Origin: Bacteroidota bacterium
GTDB lineage: Bacteria > Bacteroidota > Bacteroidia > Bacteroidales > GCA-2711565
Length of the DNA: 64,000 nucleotides
Reading direction: 5' to 3'
NCBI GenBank assembly: GCA_018816945.1
Contig: JAHIVC010000097.1
Span: 1 to 64,000, forward strand
In this document: positions 17,434-24,664 of the stretch, in pieces
Numbering within the stretch: the first letter of the stretch is position 1
How the letters are laid out: each line of letters opens with the position of its first letter
Position numbers and translations under genes: made by a program
The notes under the pieces: model-generated
Database searches by the model: none
Seen by the model: the letters and a program-made list of their open reading frames with translations, nothing else
Told to the model about the DNA's origin: nothing

Positions 17434-18462
17434 ATGAAAAACAAATTAGCACTCATCGGTTTTGGTACCGTAGGTAAAGGATTATGCGAAATTCTTAAAA
17501 TGAAGCAAGCCTATCTGAACAAAAAGTATGGCTTTGATTATTCAATAGTTGCAGTTGCTGATTTTGCTTATGGCAATGTATACAACCCTGATGGATTGGA
17601 TATCGACCTAATGATGAAAGAGGCCGATGCAAAAAAGAAATTCACCAAAGATTTAACAAATCTTGATACTGTGAGCCTGATTAAAACATGTAATGCAGAT
17701 GTGGTGTGCGAGTTGACCTATACCGATTTAACTACAGGCGGAGCTGCAATTGACCACTGCAAAGCTGCACTATCAGCAGGAAAGCATATTGTTACAAGTA
17801 ATAAAGGCCCGGCCGCTCTTTTCTATCCTGAAATGAAAAAATTAGCAGATGATCATGGTGTTAAATTTATGATTGAAGGAACTGTTGTTGCCGGTACCCC
17901 GATTATCAATTTAACAGATGGTCCATTGGCCGGATGTGAAATCTCAAAAATTCGTGGCATTTTAAATGGAACAACCAATTATATGCTAACCGAGATGGAA
18001 AAAGGAATGGATTATGCTGAAGTATTGAAAATTGCCCAGGAGTTGGGCTACGCTGAAGCCGATCCTACTGGCGATGTTGAAGGATATGATGCACGTGGTA
18101 AGGTAACCATCCTTGCAAATATCGTGATGGGTGCTTCAATTAAAATTTCTGATATTAGCTGTAAAGGAATTACGAAAATTTCAAAAGCAGACATTGCAAC
18201 TGCAAAAGCTAAAAATGCACGTTGGAAACTTATTGGTTCGGTTGAAAGGAAAAATGGGAAAGTTTTTGGAAGTGTAGCACCCGAAATGATTGACCTTTCT
18301 CACCCGCTTGCTGGAGTGATGGGAGCTACCAATGCCCTAACTTTTACAACTGATTTGATGGGAGATATTACAATTGTTGGACCGGGAGCAGGGAAAATCC
18401 AGACCGGATTTGCAATATTAACCGATATCCTTGCGATCCATAGAAATAAAAAATGTTGTTAA
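17434..18462 (+). CDS. hom: Homoserine dehydrogenase, stand-alone
   Basis: A 342-residue NAD(P)-dependent enzyme interconverting aspartate semialdehyde and homoserine. The Rossmann motif GFGTVGKG is at residues 9-16; catalytic motifs include VTSNKGPAAL (Lys), EGTVVAGTPII, the LNGTTNYMLTEM signature and AEADPTGDVEGYDARGK with the catalytic Lys/Asp. There is no aspartokinase domain and no C-terminal ACT domain, so it should lack threonine feedback. In Bacteroidota the biosynthetic enzyme is usually fused to aspartokinase, so this single-domain copy beside a sulfur-amino-acid PLP enzyme may be an accessory or catabolic version (inference). It is probably co-transcribed with the gene at 15944. 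Confidence 0.92.
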   Translation: MKNKLALIGFGTVGKGLCEILKMKQAYLNKKYGFDYSIVAVADFAYGNVYNPDGLDIDLMMKEADAKKKFTKDLTNLDTVSLIKTCNADVVCELTYTDLTTGGAAIDHCKAALSAGKHIVTSNKGPAALFYPEMKKLADDHGVKFMIEGTVVAGTPIINLTDGPLAGCEISKIRGILNGTTNYMLTEMEKGMDYAEVLKIAQELGYAEADPTGDVEGYDARGKVTILANIVMGASIKISDISCKGITKISKADIATAKAKNARWKLIGSVERKNGKVFGSVAPEMIDLSHPLAGVMGATNALTFTTDLMGDITIVGPGAGKIQTGFAILTDILAIHRNKKCC

Positions 18463-18492
18463 ACGACCAATATGTTGAATTAAAGAAATAAA

Positions 18493-18956
18493 GAAATAGT
18501 GAAATAAAGAAATAAAGAAATATTGAAATATATCCGGTATGAGTTCTGAGAATTCAAAATATATCACCCTGAATGACCTTGAAGTTTATAAACTGTCGAG
18601 AGAGTTGTCATTTTCAGCTTGGGAGATATATCAGTTGTTGGGCAAAGATATTAAATGGGGGATTGGTCAGCAATTTATTCGATTCATTGATTCGATTGGA
18701 GCAAATATTGCAGAAGGATACGGACGATTTCATTATTTGGATAAAGTAAGGTTTTATTATCATGCAAGAGGTTCTTATTTTGAAAGTATAGAGCATTGGT
18801 TGGAATTGCTACTTGAAAGAAAGCTTATTGAAGGAGATGTGTTTGATAGATTAAAAGAAATTGGAAAAGAACTTCAAATCAAGCTCAACATGATAATCAA
18901 AGCTACTCTAAAAGCTAAAGAAGAGAATAAATAATATTTCGATATTTCACTATTTC
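18493..18956. repeat. IVS-like element: inverted repeats enclosing a four-helix-bundle gene
   Basis: GAAATAGTGAAATA at 18493-18506 is the exact reverse complement of 18943-18956. Both lie in longer runs of GAAATA-type words (about 18476-18535 and 18936-18966) that can pair imperfectly over 35 bp or more. The inverted repeats bracket a single short gene. Intervening sequences in 23S rRNA have the same design, but this one lies between protein genes. Confidence 0.65.
18539..18934 (+). CDS. Four-helix-bundle protein of the 23S rRNA IVS family
   Basis: A 131-residue helical protein recognisable by the pattern LNDLEVYKLSRELSF...WEIYQLL and the conserved motif SIGANIAEGYGRFHYLDKVRFYYHARGSYFES, typical of the S23/IVP family (also related to diversity-generating accessory bundle proteins). 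Members form pentameric barrels and bind nucleic acid; their cellular role is unknown. Here it lies in the gap between homoserine dehydrogenase and the AOR-family gene, inside an inverted repeat, which suggests it was inserted. Family call is firm, function unknown. Confidence 0.88.
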   Translation: MSSENSKYITLNDLEVYKLSRELSFSAWEIYQLLGKDIKWGIGQQFIRFIDSIGANIAEGYGRFHYLDKVRFYYHARGSYFESIEHWLELLLERKLIEGDVFDRLKEIGKELQIKLNMIIKATLKAKEENK

Positions 18957-19000
18957 ATTATATCATTTTAAAAATTTAATTCTAATTAACAAACCAAGTT

Positions 19001-20746
19001 ATGTCGTACACCTACAAATGTTTATATGTTGATTTAAGTAAAGGAAGTATTGAAAAGCAAGATTCCGATCGATCTTTACTTGAAAAATATATCGGAGGAA
19101 AAGGACTCGGTTTTGCATTACTCGAAAAACTTGCCCCTAAGGTCAATGCTTTCTCTGCCGAAAATCCTGTGATTTTTGCAAATGGTCCATTCACCGGGAC
19201 CAAGGTTCAAACCAGTGCCCGAACTGCACTCGTTACAAAATCTCCATTAACCAATTCGATGCTCGATAGCCATTGTGGTGGAAACTTCGGCCCTGCGCTA
19301 AAAGCAGCAGGATTTGATTATGTTGTAATTACCGGCAAAAGCGAAAAACCCGTTTATCTTTATATCACCGATAAGGTATTAGAAATCAGGGATGCGGCAG
19401 ATTTATGGGGAAATGGAATTTTTAAAACCACAGATCAGTTAATGGCAGAGCATGCCGGAATTAATCCAAGGGTTGCGGCTATTGGACCGGCTGGCGAAAA
19501 TCTTTCAAAAATGGCGTGTATCGGGGTCGATAAACATCGTCAATATGGTCGGGGAGGAGCAGGAGCCGTTATGGGCTTTAAAAACCTTAAGGCGCTTGTT
19601 GTGGATGGATCAACTCCTATCAAATATTTTAATGAGGAAGTTTTTCTTGAATTGAATAAAAAATTCACACAGGACATTCTCGTGCAGGATGGGATTAAAT
19701 TCAGGCGAAAAAATGGAACCATGAAGTGCATGAACAGCGGACAGGCCAATGAATTTTTACCTGTTAAAAACTTCAAAGAAGTGGTTTTTGATGACATTGA
19801 AAAAATCAATTCGGCGGCAGCACGCGAAGAACTTAACTGGAAAGACACTTCCTGTTTTAATTGTGATATCCGATGCTCAAAATGGGCTCGATGGGATGGC
19901 CATGAAGTGGAGGGTCCGGAATACGAAACAACAGCTTTTATGGGTTCAGGCAGCATGGTGAACAGCATCAAAGATGTGACCTGGGCCAATGAAATATGCA
20001 ATGATTTGGGCCTTGATACCATTAGTGCCGGTATTACCTGCTCTTTTGCAATGGAATGCTATGAGAAAAACCTGATCGAAGATTGGGATGGGCTAAAAAT
20101 GGAATGGGGCAATGCAAAGGAGCAGCGCAAATTCATTCATAAATTAGCAAATCGTGAAGGAATAGGAACTATTTTCGCCGATGGTACAAGAGATGCCGCA
20201 TCAAAGATAAAGAAGGGAAGTAGTTCATTTGCCATTAATACATACGGAATGGAAATTTCCGGAGTAAACCCCAAAGGTTGTTTAACCATGGGGGTTGCCA
20301 TGGCTGTTGCCGATTTTGCATCGCACACGCGTGCATGGATTACCGAGCAGGAAATGGGACCTGAATTTAAAATTGAGGATATTCCCGCTACCATTGCCGA
20401 AGGACTTGATACAACCAATGTTCGTAATTGTTTGGTTATTTGTGATTTCGTACCCATGAGCTTGGAGCGGCTTTCCGAATTATTGAACGCGGCAACAGGT
20501 TCAAATCATACCAGTGAAAGTCTTCAGAAAATTGGTACCAATCTCACTCATTTGGCCCGAAAATATAATGTGCGAAATGGCCGCAGCTATAAAGATGATA
20601 CAATCCCCGATCGTTTCTTCGACGAAATTAATTTAGGAGGATTTATGAAGGGAAAAAAACTGGATCGTACTTTTTATAATTCGCTCATAGCCGAATACTA
20701 TCAAATAAGGGGTTGGAATAAATATGGGCTTCCTAAATATTTTTAG
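19001..20746 (+). CDS. Aldehyde:ferredoxin oxidoreductase family protein
   Basis: A 581-residue tungsten/molybdenum bis-pterin enzyme that oxidises aldehydes to acids with ferredoxin, or the reverse. The N-terminal pterin-binding part has GGKGLGFALL and ANGPFTGTKV; the [4Fe-4S] ligands are Cys285, Cys288 and Cys292 in SCFNCDIRC and most likely Cys481 in CLVICDF, the same spacing as in the archaeal enzyme. GPEYETTAFMGSG and the AVADFASHTRAW segment are also typical. No signal peptide, so cytosolic. Length is normal. Neighbouring genes handle homoserine and sulfur amino acids, so an aldehyde arising from amino-acid metabolism is a plausible substrate (inference). Pterin cofactor genes are not in the window. 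Confidence 0.92.
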   Translation: MSYTYKCLYVDLSKGSIEKQDSDRSLLEKYIGGKGLGFALLEKLAPKVNAFSAENPVIFANGPFTGTKVQTSARTALVTKSPLTNSMLDSHCGGNFGPALKAAGFDYVVITGKSEKPVYLYITDKVLEIRDAADLWGNGIFKTTDQLMAEHAGINPRVAAIGPAGENLSKMACIGVDKHRQYGRGGAGAVMGFKNLKALVVDGSTPIKYFNEEVFLELNKKFTQDILVQDGIKFRRKNGTMKCMNSGQANEFLPVKNFKEVVFDDIEKINSAAAREELNWKDTSCFNCDIRCSKWARWDGHEVEGPEYETTAFMGSGSMVNSIKDVTWANEICNDLGLDTISAGITCSFAMECYEKNLIEDWDGLKMEWGNAKEQRKFIHKLANREGIGTIFADGTRDAASKIKKGSSSFAINTYGMEISGVNPKGCLTMGVAMAVADFASHTRAWITEQEMGPEFKIEDIPATIAEGLDTTNVRNCLVICDFVPMSLERLSELLNAATGSNHTSESLQKIGTNLTHLARKYNVRNGRSYKDDTIPDRFFDEINLGGFMKGKKLDRTFYNSLIAEYYQIRGWNKYGLPKYF

Positions 20747-20758
20747 TTTAATTTACTA

Positions 20759-20891
20759 GGGATGGCTTCCCGAACTCGCTAATGCGAGTCGGGACGCCAT
20801 CCCAAAGTTTCTTGGGCTTTTCGGGATGGCGTCCTCTTCGAGGAAGCCATCCCAGCCTTGATCCCAGCCTTGAAAAGAGGGACGCCATCCC
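20759..20891. repeat. REP-like palindromes downstream of the RAYT gene
   Basis: Three related units. 20759-20803 is a near-perfect palindrome, GGGATGGC...CTCGC-TAAT-GCGAG...GCCATCCC. 20823-20853 is a shorter palindrome with the same ends. 20879-20891 is a half-unit GGGACGCCATCCC. All share the GGGATGGC/GCCATCCC termini and differ in loop. The closely related pair at 21536-21620 lies on the other side of the transposase gene. Confidence 0.85.
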
Positions 20892-20896
20892 TTTTA

Positions 20897-21472
20897 TTAT
20901 TCCATGATCAAATGCTTCAAAACTTCCTCGTTTTGCAAGTTTTTATGATATGCTATAAACTCTTCTCTGCCATCAAACCACGAAAGTACTTCTTCACGTT
21001 TCAACAAAGTCGGCAAATTTGAAATAAGCGATTTATATGATGAGTAATCGTAATCCTGAAACCGATCTAGTACTTTATGTTTTTGAGGATTGAAATGAAT
21101 ATAAAACAACAATCTCATCAGATAATCCTTTTCGGTTACCCTCAACCGCTTAAATACATTCAGAAACAGATTGCCGGAGCGGTTCTCTCTTTTATTGAGA
21201 AGATTGGTATAGCTCAGCATAAAGCGTTTAAATTGATGGCTGAATTCCGTTCCCTCAATATCTTCATTTATCCTTAATAGTAAATGATAATGATTTGGAA
21301 GAAGCGCGTAAGCAAAAACATCCGCGACAGGAGTCATATATTGCCTGAATTTGACCAGGAATAGGTCATAATCGATTCGATCAATAAACACTTTTTCATG
21401 ATTGTTTCCACGATTAAAAATATGATATGTCGCACCCGGAATGATTGGGGTCAATATTTTTTTTGATGGCAT
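20897..21472 (-). CDS. REP-associated tyrosine transposase (RAYT, Y1_Tnp)
   Basis: A 191-residue HUH-type single-strand nuclease of the IS200-related RAYT class, thought to move or multiply REP palindromes. Y1_Tnp features are visible: GATYHIFNRGNNHEKVF at the N-terminus, the HUH-like LLPNHYHLLLRI motif (His-Tyr-His) near residues 59-70, and a helix with the candidate catalytic Tyr (FYIHFNPQKH region, about 124-135). The gene is bracketed on both sides by REP palindromes of one family, as in other bacteria. No disruption was seen, so it may be active. The gene reads against its neighbours. Confidence 0.9.
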   Translation of the reverse strand: MPSKKILTPIIPGATYHIFNRGNNHEKVFIDRIDYDLFLVKFRQYMTPVADVFAYALLPNHYHLLLRINEDIEGTEFSHQFKRFMLSYTNLLNKRENRSGNLFLNVFKRLRVTEKDYLMRLLFYIHFNPQKHKVLDRFQDYDYSSYKSLISNLPTLLKREEVLSWFDGREEFIAYHKNLQNEEVLKHLIME

Positions 21473-21535
21473 TTTTTAAAATGTTTTGGTTTTGAACTTA
21501 ATACAGATTTTAATAAAATGTCACCTTTGGATCAT

Positions 21536-21620
21536 GGGATGGCTTCCCGAACTCGCTGATGCGAGTCAGGACGCCTTTGCAAGAAGGGATGGCGTCCCGA
21601 CCTTGTCGGGAAGCCATCCC
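21536..21620. repeat. REP-like palindrome pair upstream of the RAYT gene
   Basis: 21536-21575 starts GGGATGGCTTCCCGAACTCG and has the same CTCGC..GCGAG inner stem as 20759-20803, with one arm slightly degraded. 21586-21620 is a second palindrome, GGGATGGCGTCCCGA...TCGGGAAGCCATCCC. The two together form a BIME-like pair. Confidence 0.85.
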
Positions 21621-21662
21621 TCAATAAATTCCCGGAAAATTAAATAAAATTTCACATTAAGG

Positions 21663-21693
21663 TTTGCCAACATTGATATATTCCCGAACTTTG
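21663..21693 (+). promoter_or_regulatory. Promoter for the DapA-like gene
   Basis: TTTG (21663-21666), 19-nt spacer, then GAACTTTG (21686-21693), one base from the TAnnTTTG consensus. Transcription would begin near 21700, roughly 10 nt before the start codon at 21710. It lies between the REP pair and the gene, so the downstream three-gene unit has its own promoter. Confidence 0.6.
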
Positions 21694-21709
21694 TGTAAAA
21701 CATAAAGAA

Positions 21710-22588
21710 ATGAAAAACGGTGCATATACATTATTGATTACTCCTTTTTTGGAGGATTTAAGTTTAGATGAAAAAGGATTGAGAATCCTTGTTAAAAGGC
21801 AGATCGAAGCTGGGATTCACGGAATTGCTCCCTTGGGTGTTACCGGTGAAAATACCTTAATGACAGATAAAGAGGTTTATCGCGTGGTTGAGATCATTGC
21901 TGAAGAAGTAAAAGGAAAGGTTTTGATCATTCCTGATACCTGTACGGAAAACCTGAACGTTGCTAAAGAAAGGGTTAAGGTTTACAAGGATTTAGGTGCA
22001 GATTATATTTCGGTATTTTGCCCTTATTTCGTTCTTCCCAAAGCTGATGGAATTATTAAGTTTTATGCTGATTTAGCTGATTATTCTGAAGTTCCAATTC
22101 TCTTGCATGGGGCTAAGGGTCGCACGGGTGTTGAATTGACCCCTCAAATTTCTGCCGTACTGGCCAAGCATCCAAATATTGTTGGGATAAAAGACGGCAA
22201 TAAGGATTTAGGACATTTATCGCAAGTAATTCACCTCACCCGCAATGAAGATTTTAAAGTCTTTACAGGAAAAGATACAACTGCTTATGCAACAGCTTTG
22301 ATGGGAGGTGCAGGAACTTTTACGGTTGCCGGGAATATCGTCCCAGGAATCATGGCTAAAATGATAGATTTTATATTTGAAGGAAAATTAAAAGAAGCTG
22401 AAAATATTCATCACGAATATTTTGAAGTATTCGATTCTCTCCGGTTTGAAACCAATCCGATGGCGGCAAAGGCAGCACTTACTTTAATGGGATTGCCTGC
22501 CGGTAGTTTGAGGCCGCCTTTAACTCCTTTGAGTCCTAAATATGTAGAAGAAATCAGAACCATTCTATTGGAGAGAAAATTAATATGA
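21710..22588 (+). CDS. Dihydrodipicolinate synthase family aldolase with altered active site
   Basis: A 292-residue TIM-barrel class I aldolase/lyase of the DapA/NanA family. The Schiff-base Lys161 (IVGIKDGNKD) and Arg138 (GRTG) are present and residue numbering matches E. coli DapA without gaps at these positions. The DapA proton-relay residues are not conserved: Thr44 is Val (PLGVTGEN), Tyr107 is Phe (CPYFVLP) and Tyr133 is His (PILLHGAKGRTG). Thr45 is kept. Canonical 4-hydroxy-tetrahydrodipicolinate synthesis is therefore doubtful; another 2-oxo-acid aldol or lyase reaction is more likely. It overlaps the next gene by 4 bp and shares its own promoter with a ThrB-like kinase and an SDR. Annotating it as dapA would be unsafe. 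Confidence 0.85.
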   Translation: MKNGAYTLLITPFLEDLSLDEKGLRILVKRQIEAGIHGIAPLGVTGENTLMTDKEVYRVVEIIAEEVKGKVLIIPDTCTENLNVAKERVKVYKDLGADYISVFCPYFVLPKADGIIKFYADLADYSEVPILLHGAKGRTGVELTPQISAVLAKHPNIVGIKDGNKDLGHLSQVIHLTRNEDFKVFTGKDTTAYATALMGGAGTFTVAGNIVPGIMAKMIDFIFEGKLKEAENIHHEYFEVFDSLRFETNPMAAKAALTLMGLPAGSLRPPLTPLSPKYVEEIRTILLERKLI

Positions 22589-23502
22589 ACAGGATTTTAA
22601 TCAAATCACCTGCTACCAGTGCAAATGTTGGGCCCGGCTATGATATTTTCGCCATGGCCCTTAAGTTTCCATACGATGAAATCGAAATTATTTTGGATGA
22701 AAGCGGTTTAGTTAAAATTGAGATTATCAATGATGACCAGAATATCCCAACTACTTTGATCGACAATACTGCAGGTCTTGCGGTATTGGAATTACTTAAA
22801 AGACAACAGCTTAAGCAGGGGATGACCATCCGTATCATCAAACAGATGAAATCTGGTGGAGGCATGGGAACAACAGGAGCCAGTGCCGCAGCAGCGGTTT
22901 ATGGTTTAGATAAGCTTCTGAAACTTAATCTTGCGATGAATGAAATGATCGATATCGCGAGAATGGGGGAGGTTGCTTCAGGGGGTTCCCCGCATGCCGA
23001 TAATGTGGCTGCTTCGCTACTGGGTGGGTTCATTTTGGTGAAAAGTTACAATCCGATAGATGTATTAAAATTGGAAATGCCAGAATTTCCTGTTGTTTTG
23101 GCTGCAATTCGGAAGAGCCAACGAACAACAAGGGGTTTTATCACTTACGAAATTGGTCAGGAAAAATTAAAGGAGCAAATGGCCAGATGTTCACGCATCA
23201 TCCATGCCATTCATACCAAAGATATTCAGGAATTTGGTTCGGCCTTCAGTGTTGATCATATTGCAGAGCCGGTAAGAGGTGCAAGTATTCCGGAATACCT
23301 AATCGTTAAAAAACAAGTGATAGGTTCAGGTGCCTTTGGATGCCAGATCAGTGGGGGAGGATCATCGGTAATCGCTGTTTGTAGTCCTGAGAAAGTGGAT
23401 GAGGTTGCGGATATTATGGAGCAGGGTTTTGCAAATAACCCTTATTTTGTAAAAGTTTATAAAACAACTACAAGCAATCAGGGAGTTCAGATAATCGGTT
23501 AA
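22585..23502 (+). CDS. thrB: GHMP kinase, homoserine kinase-like
   Basis: A 305-residue GHMP-family kinase closest to homoserine kinase. The N-terminal SPATSANVGPGYD motif (8-20), the ATP loop MKSGGGMGTTGASAAAAV (about 92-109), the GGSPHADNVAASLLGG block, HIAEPVRG and the C-terminal QISGGGSSVIAVC match ThrB in order. The usual 'ST.eAR' substrate segment reads RKSQRTTRGF instead, so substrate is not certain. The start codon overlaps the stop of the DapA-like gene (ATGA), so translation is coupled. No threonine synthase gene is nearby, which is unusual for thrB. Homoserine kinase is the best guess; phosphorylation of another hydroxy-amino acid is possible. Confidence 0.8.
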   Translation: MNRILIKSPATSANVGPGYDIFAMALKFPYDEIEIILDESGLVKIEIINDDQNIPTTLIDNTAGLAVLELLKRQQLKQGMTIRIIKQMKSGGGMGTTGASAAAAVYGLDKLLKLNLAMNEMIDIARMGEVASGGSPHADNVAASLLGGFILVKSYNPIDVLKLEMPEFPVVLAAIRKSQRTTRGFITYEIGQEKLKEQMARCSRIIHAIHTKDIQEFGSAFSVDHIAEPVRGASIPEYLIVKKQVIGSGAFGCQISGGGSSVIAVCSPEKVDEVADIMEQGFANNPYFVKVYKTTTSNQGVQIIG

Positions 23503-23526
23503 AATAAAAATTTAATAAATACGGAT

Positions 23527-24288
23527 ATGGAAATTCGATTTGATAATTTAAATGTATTGGTAACAGGCGCATCCAGAGGAATTGGTAAAGCCATTGCCAG
23601 TGAATTCGCCGCCTCGGGTGCTAAGGTAATTGCACATTATCATAAAAATGCTGAAAGTGCAAAAAGGCTCATTTCTGAAATCGACGGTACGGGTCACATT
23701 ACCTGTCAGGCAGATATTGCTAATCCGGATTCTGTAAAATCGATGGTCGATAAACTTGTGAAGGAATTGGGACATATTGATATTTTGGTAAATAACGCAG
23801 GGATTTATGAAGAACTTAATTATTCAACACTTGATTATGATGAATGGCTTGCATCCTGGAAACGAACCATGGATACAAATTTAACAGGTGTTGCAAATCT
23901 TTGTTTCCTACTCTCAAAACATATGATCAAAATTGGTGGCGGTAAAATCATCAATATTACTTCACGAGGTGCTTTTAGAGGTGAACCTACTTCTCCTGCT
24001 TATGGTGCGAGTAAAGCAGGATTAAACTCATTTGGACAATCGTTGGCAAAAGCACTGGCACCGCAAAAAGTGCTGGTTTATGCCATCGCTCCGGGTTGGG
24101 TTGATACCGATATGGCCGCTATAGGAATGGAAGGCCCGAATGCGCAGGAAATTAAAGATCAAAGTCCACTCCGACGAATTGCCCGACCCGAAGAAATTGC
24201 CAAATCAGTTGTGATGCTGGCATCAGGAGTTGAGTACATGACCGGCTGTATTCTCGATGTAAATGGGGCTTCATATCTGAGAACTTAA
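23527..24288 (+). CDS. Short-chain dehydrogenase/reductase
   Basis: A 253-residue classical SDR. The cofactor motif TGASRGIG is at about residues 14-21, NNAG at about 90, catalytic Ser in ITSRGAF, the YGASK catalytic pair near 159-163, and the PGWVDTDM loop after it. The sequence resembles FabG-type 3-oxoacyl reductases and sugar/hydroxy-acid dehydrogenases, which cannot be told apart by eye. Basic residues after the glycine motif are weak (HYHKNAES), so NADPH versus NADH preference is unclear. It follows the ThrB-like kinase by 24 bp and is probably the third gene of that unit. Confidence 0.9.
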   Translation: MEIRFDNLNVLVTGASRGIGKAIASEFAASGAKVIAHYHKNAESAKRLISEIDGTGHITCQADIANPDSVKSMVDKLVKELGHIDILVNNAGIYEELNYSTLDYDEWLASWKRTMDTNLTGVANLCFLLSKHMIKIGGGKIINITSRGAFRGEPTSPAYGASKAGLNSFGQSLAKALAPQKVLVYAIAPGWVDTDMAAIGMEGPNAQEIKDQSPLRRIARPEEIAKSVVMLASGVEYMTGCILDVNGASYLRT

Positions 24289-24316
24289 ATATATATAAAA
24301 TATATTTTTTCTTATC

Positions 24317-24483
24317 AGGCTGTCCAAAAAGTTTATATTTAATCAAAATAGTCACATCGAGCGCCTGCCTGCAGCAGGCAGGAAGTCGAGATGTTTGATT
24401 ATAAATGGATTCAAGATTTCGACATTTATCCGCCTTTGGTGGAAGCTCAATCTGCCCGTTTAAAAAGCCTTTTTGGACAGCCT
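24317..24483. mobile_element. MITE-like element with 15-bp terminal inverted repeats
   Basis: AGGCTGTCCAAAAAG at 24317-24331 is the exact reverse complement of 24469-24483. The 167-bp interior has no open frame, contains the CCTGCCTG...CAGGCAGG palindrome at 24364-24382 and a further TCGAG/CTCGA-like pairing around it. No target-site duplication is evident. The pattern is that of a non-autonomous transposon end pair. Confidence 0.65.
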
Positions 24484-24634
24484 AATTACTTCCAAATTAT
24501 AAGTAAAACAAGTCTTTTATTTTCATAAACTTATAAATTTTGTCGATTCAGGCATTATTACTTACTGTTTTTATAAATTATTCATTTTTTGTTTTGAGTA
24601 TTTATTGTAATCATTTTATTTCAGAATGATTTGT

Positions 24635-24642
24635 TAATTTTG
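24635..24642 (+). promoter_or_regulatory. -7 promoter element for the PLP enzyme at 24665
   Basis: TAATTTTG fits TAnnTTTG and lies 23 bp before the ATG. A clear -33 TTTG at the right spacing is not seen, so the match is partial. Confidence 0.4.
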
Positions 24643-24664
24643 CAATCTTAATTTAAATATTCAT

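Larger units (their letters stand above)
24289..24664. other. Gap containing a MITE-like element and a promoter
   Basis: This 376-bp gap holds the element at 24317-24483 and, after it, AT-rich DNA with the -7 element TAATTTTG at 24635-24642 in front of the PLP enzyme gene. No coding sequence was recognised. Confidence 0.7.

Noticed and set aside
21710-22588. Naming the gene dapA
   Set aside because: Three catalytic relay residues are changed, so the specific reaction cannot be assumed.
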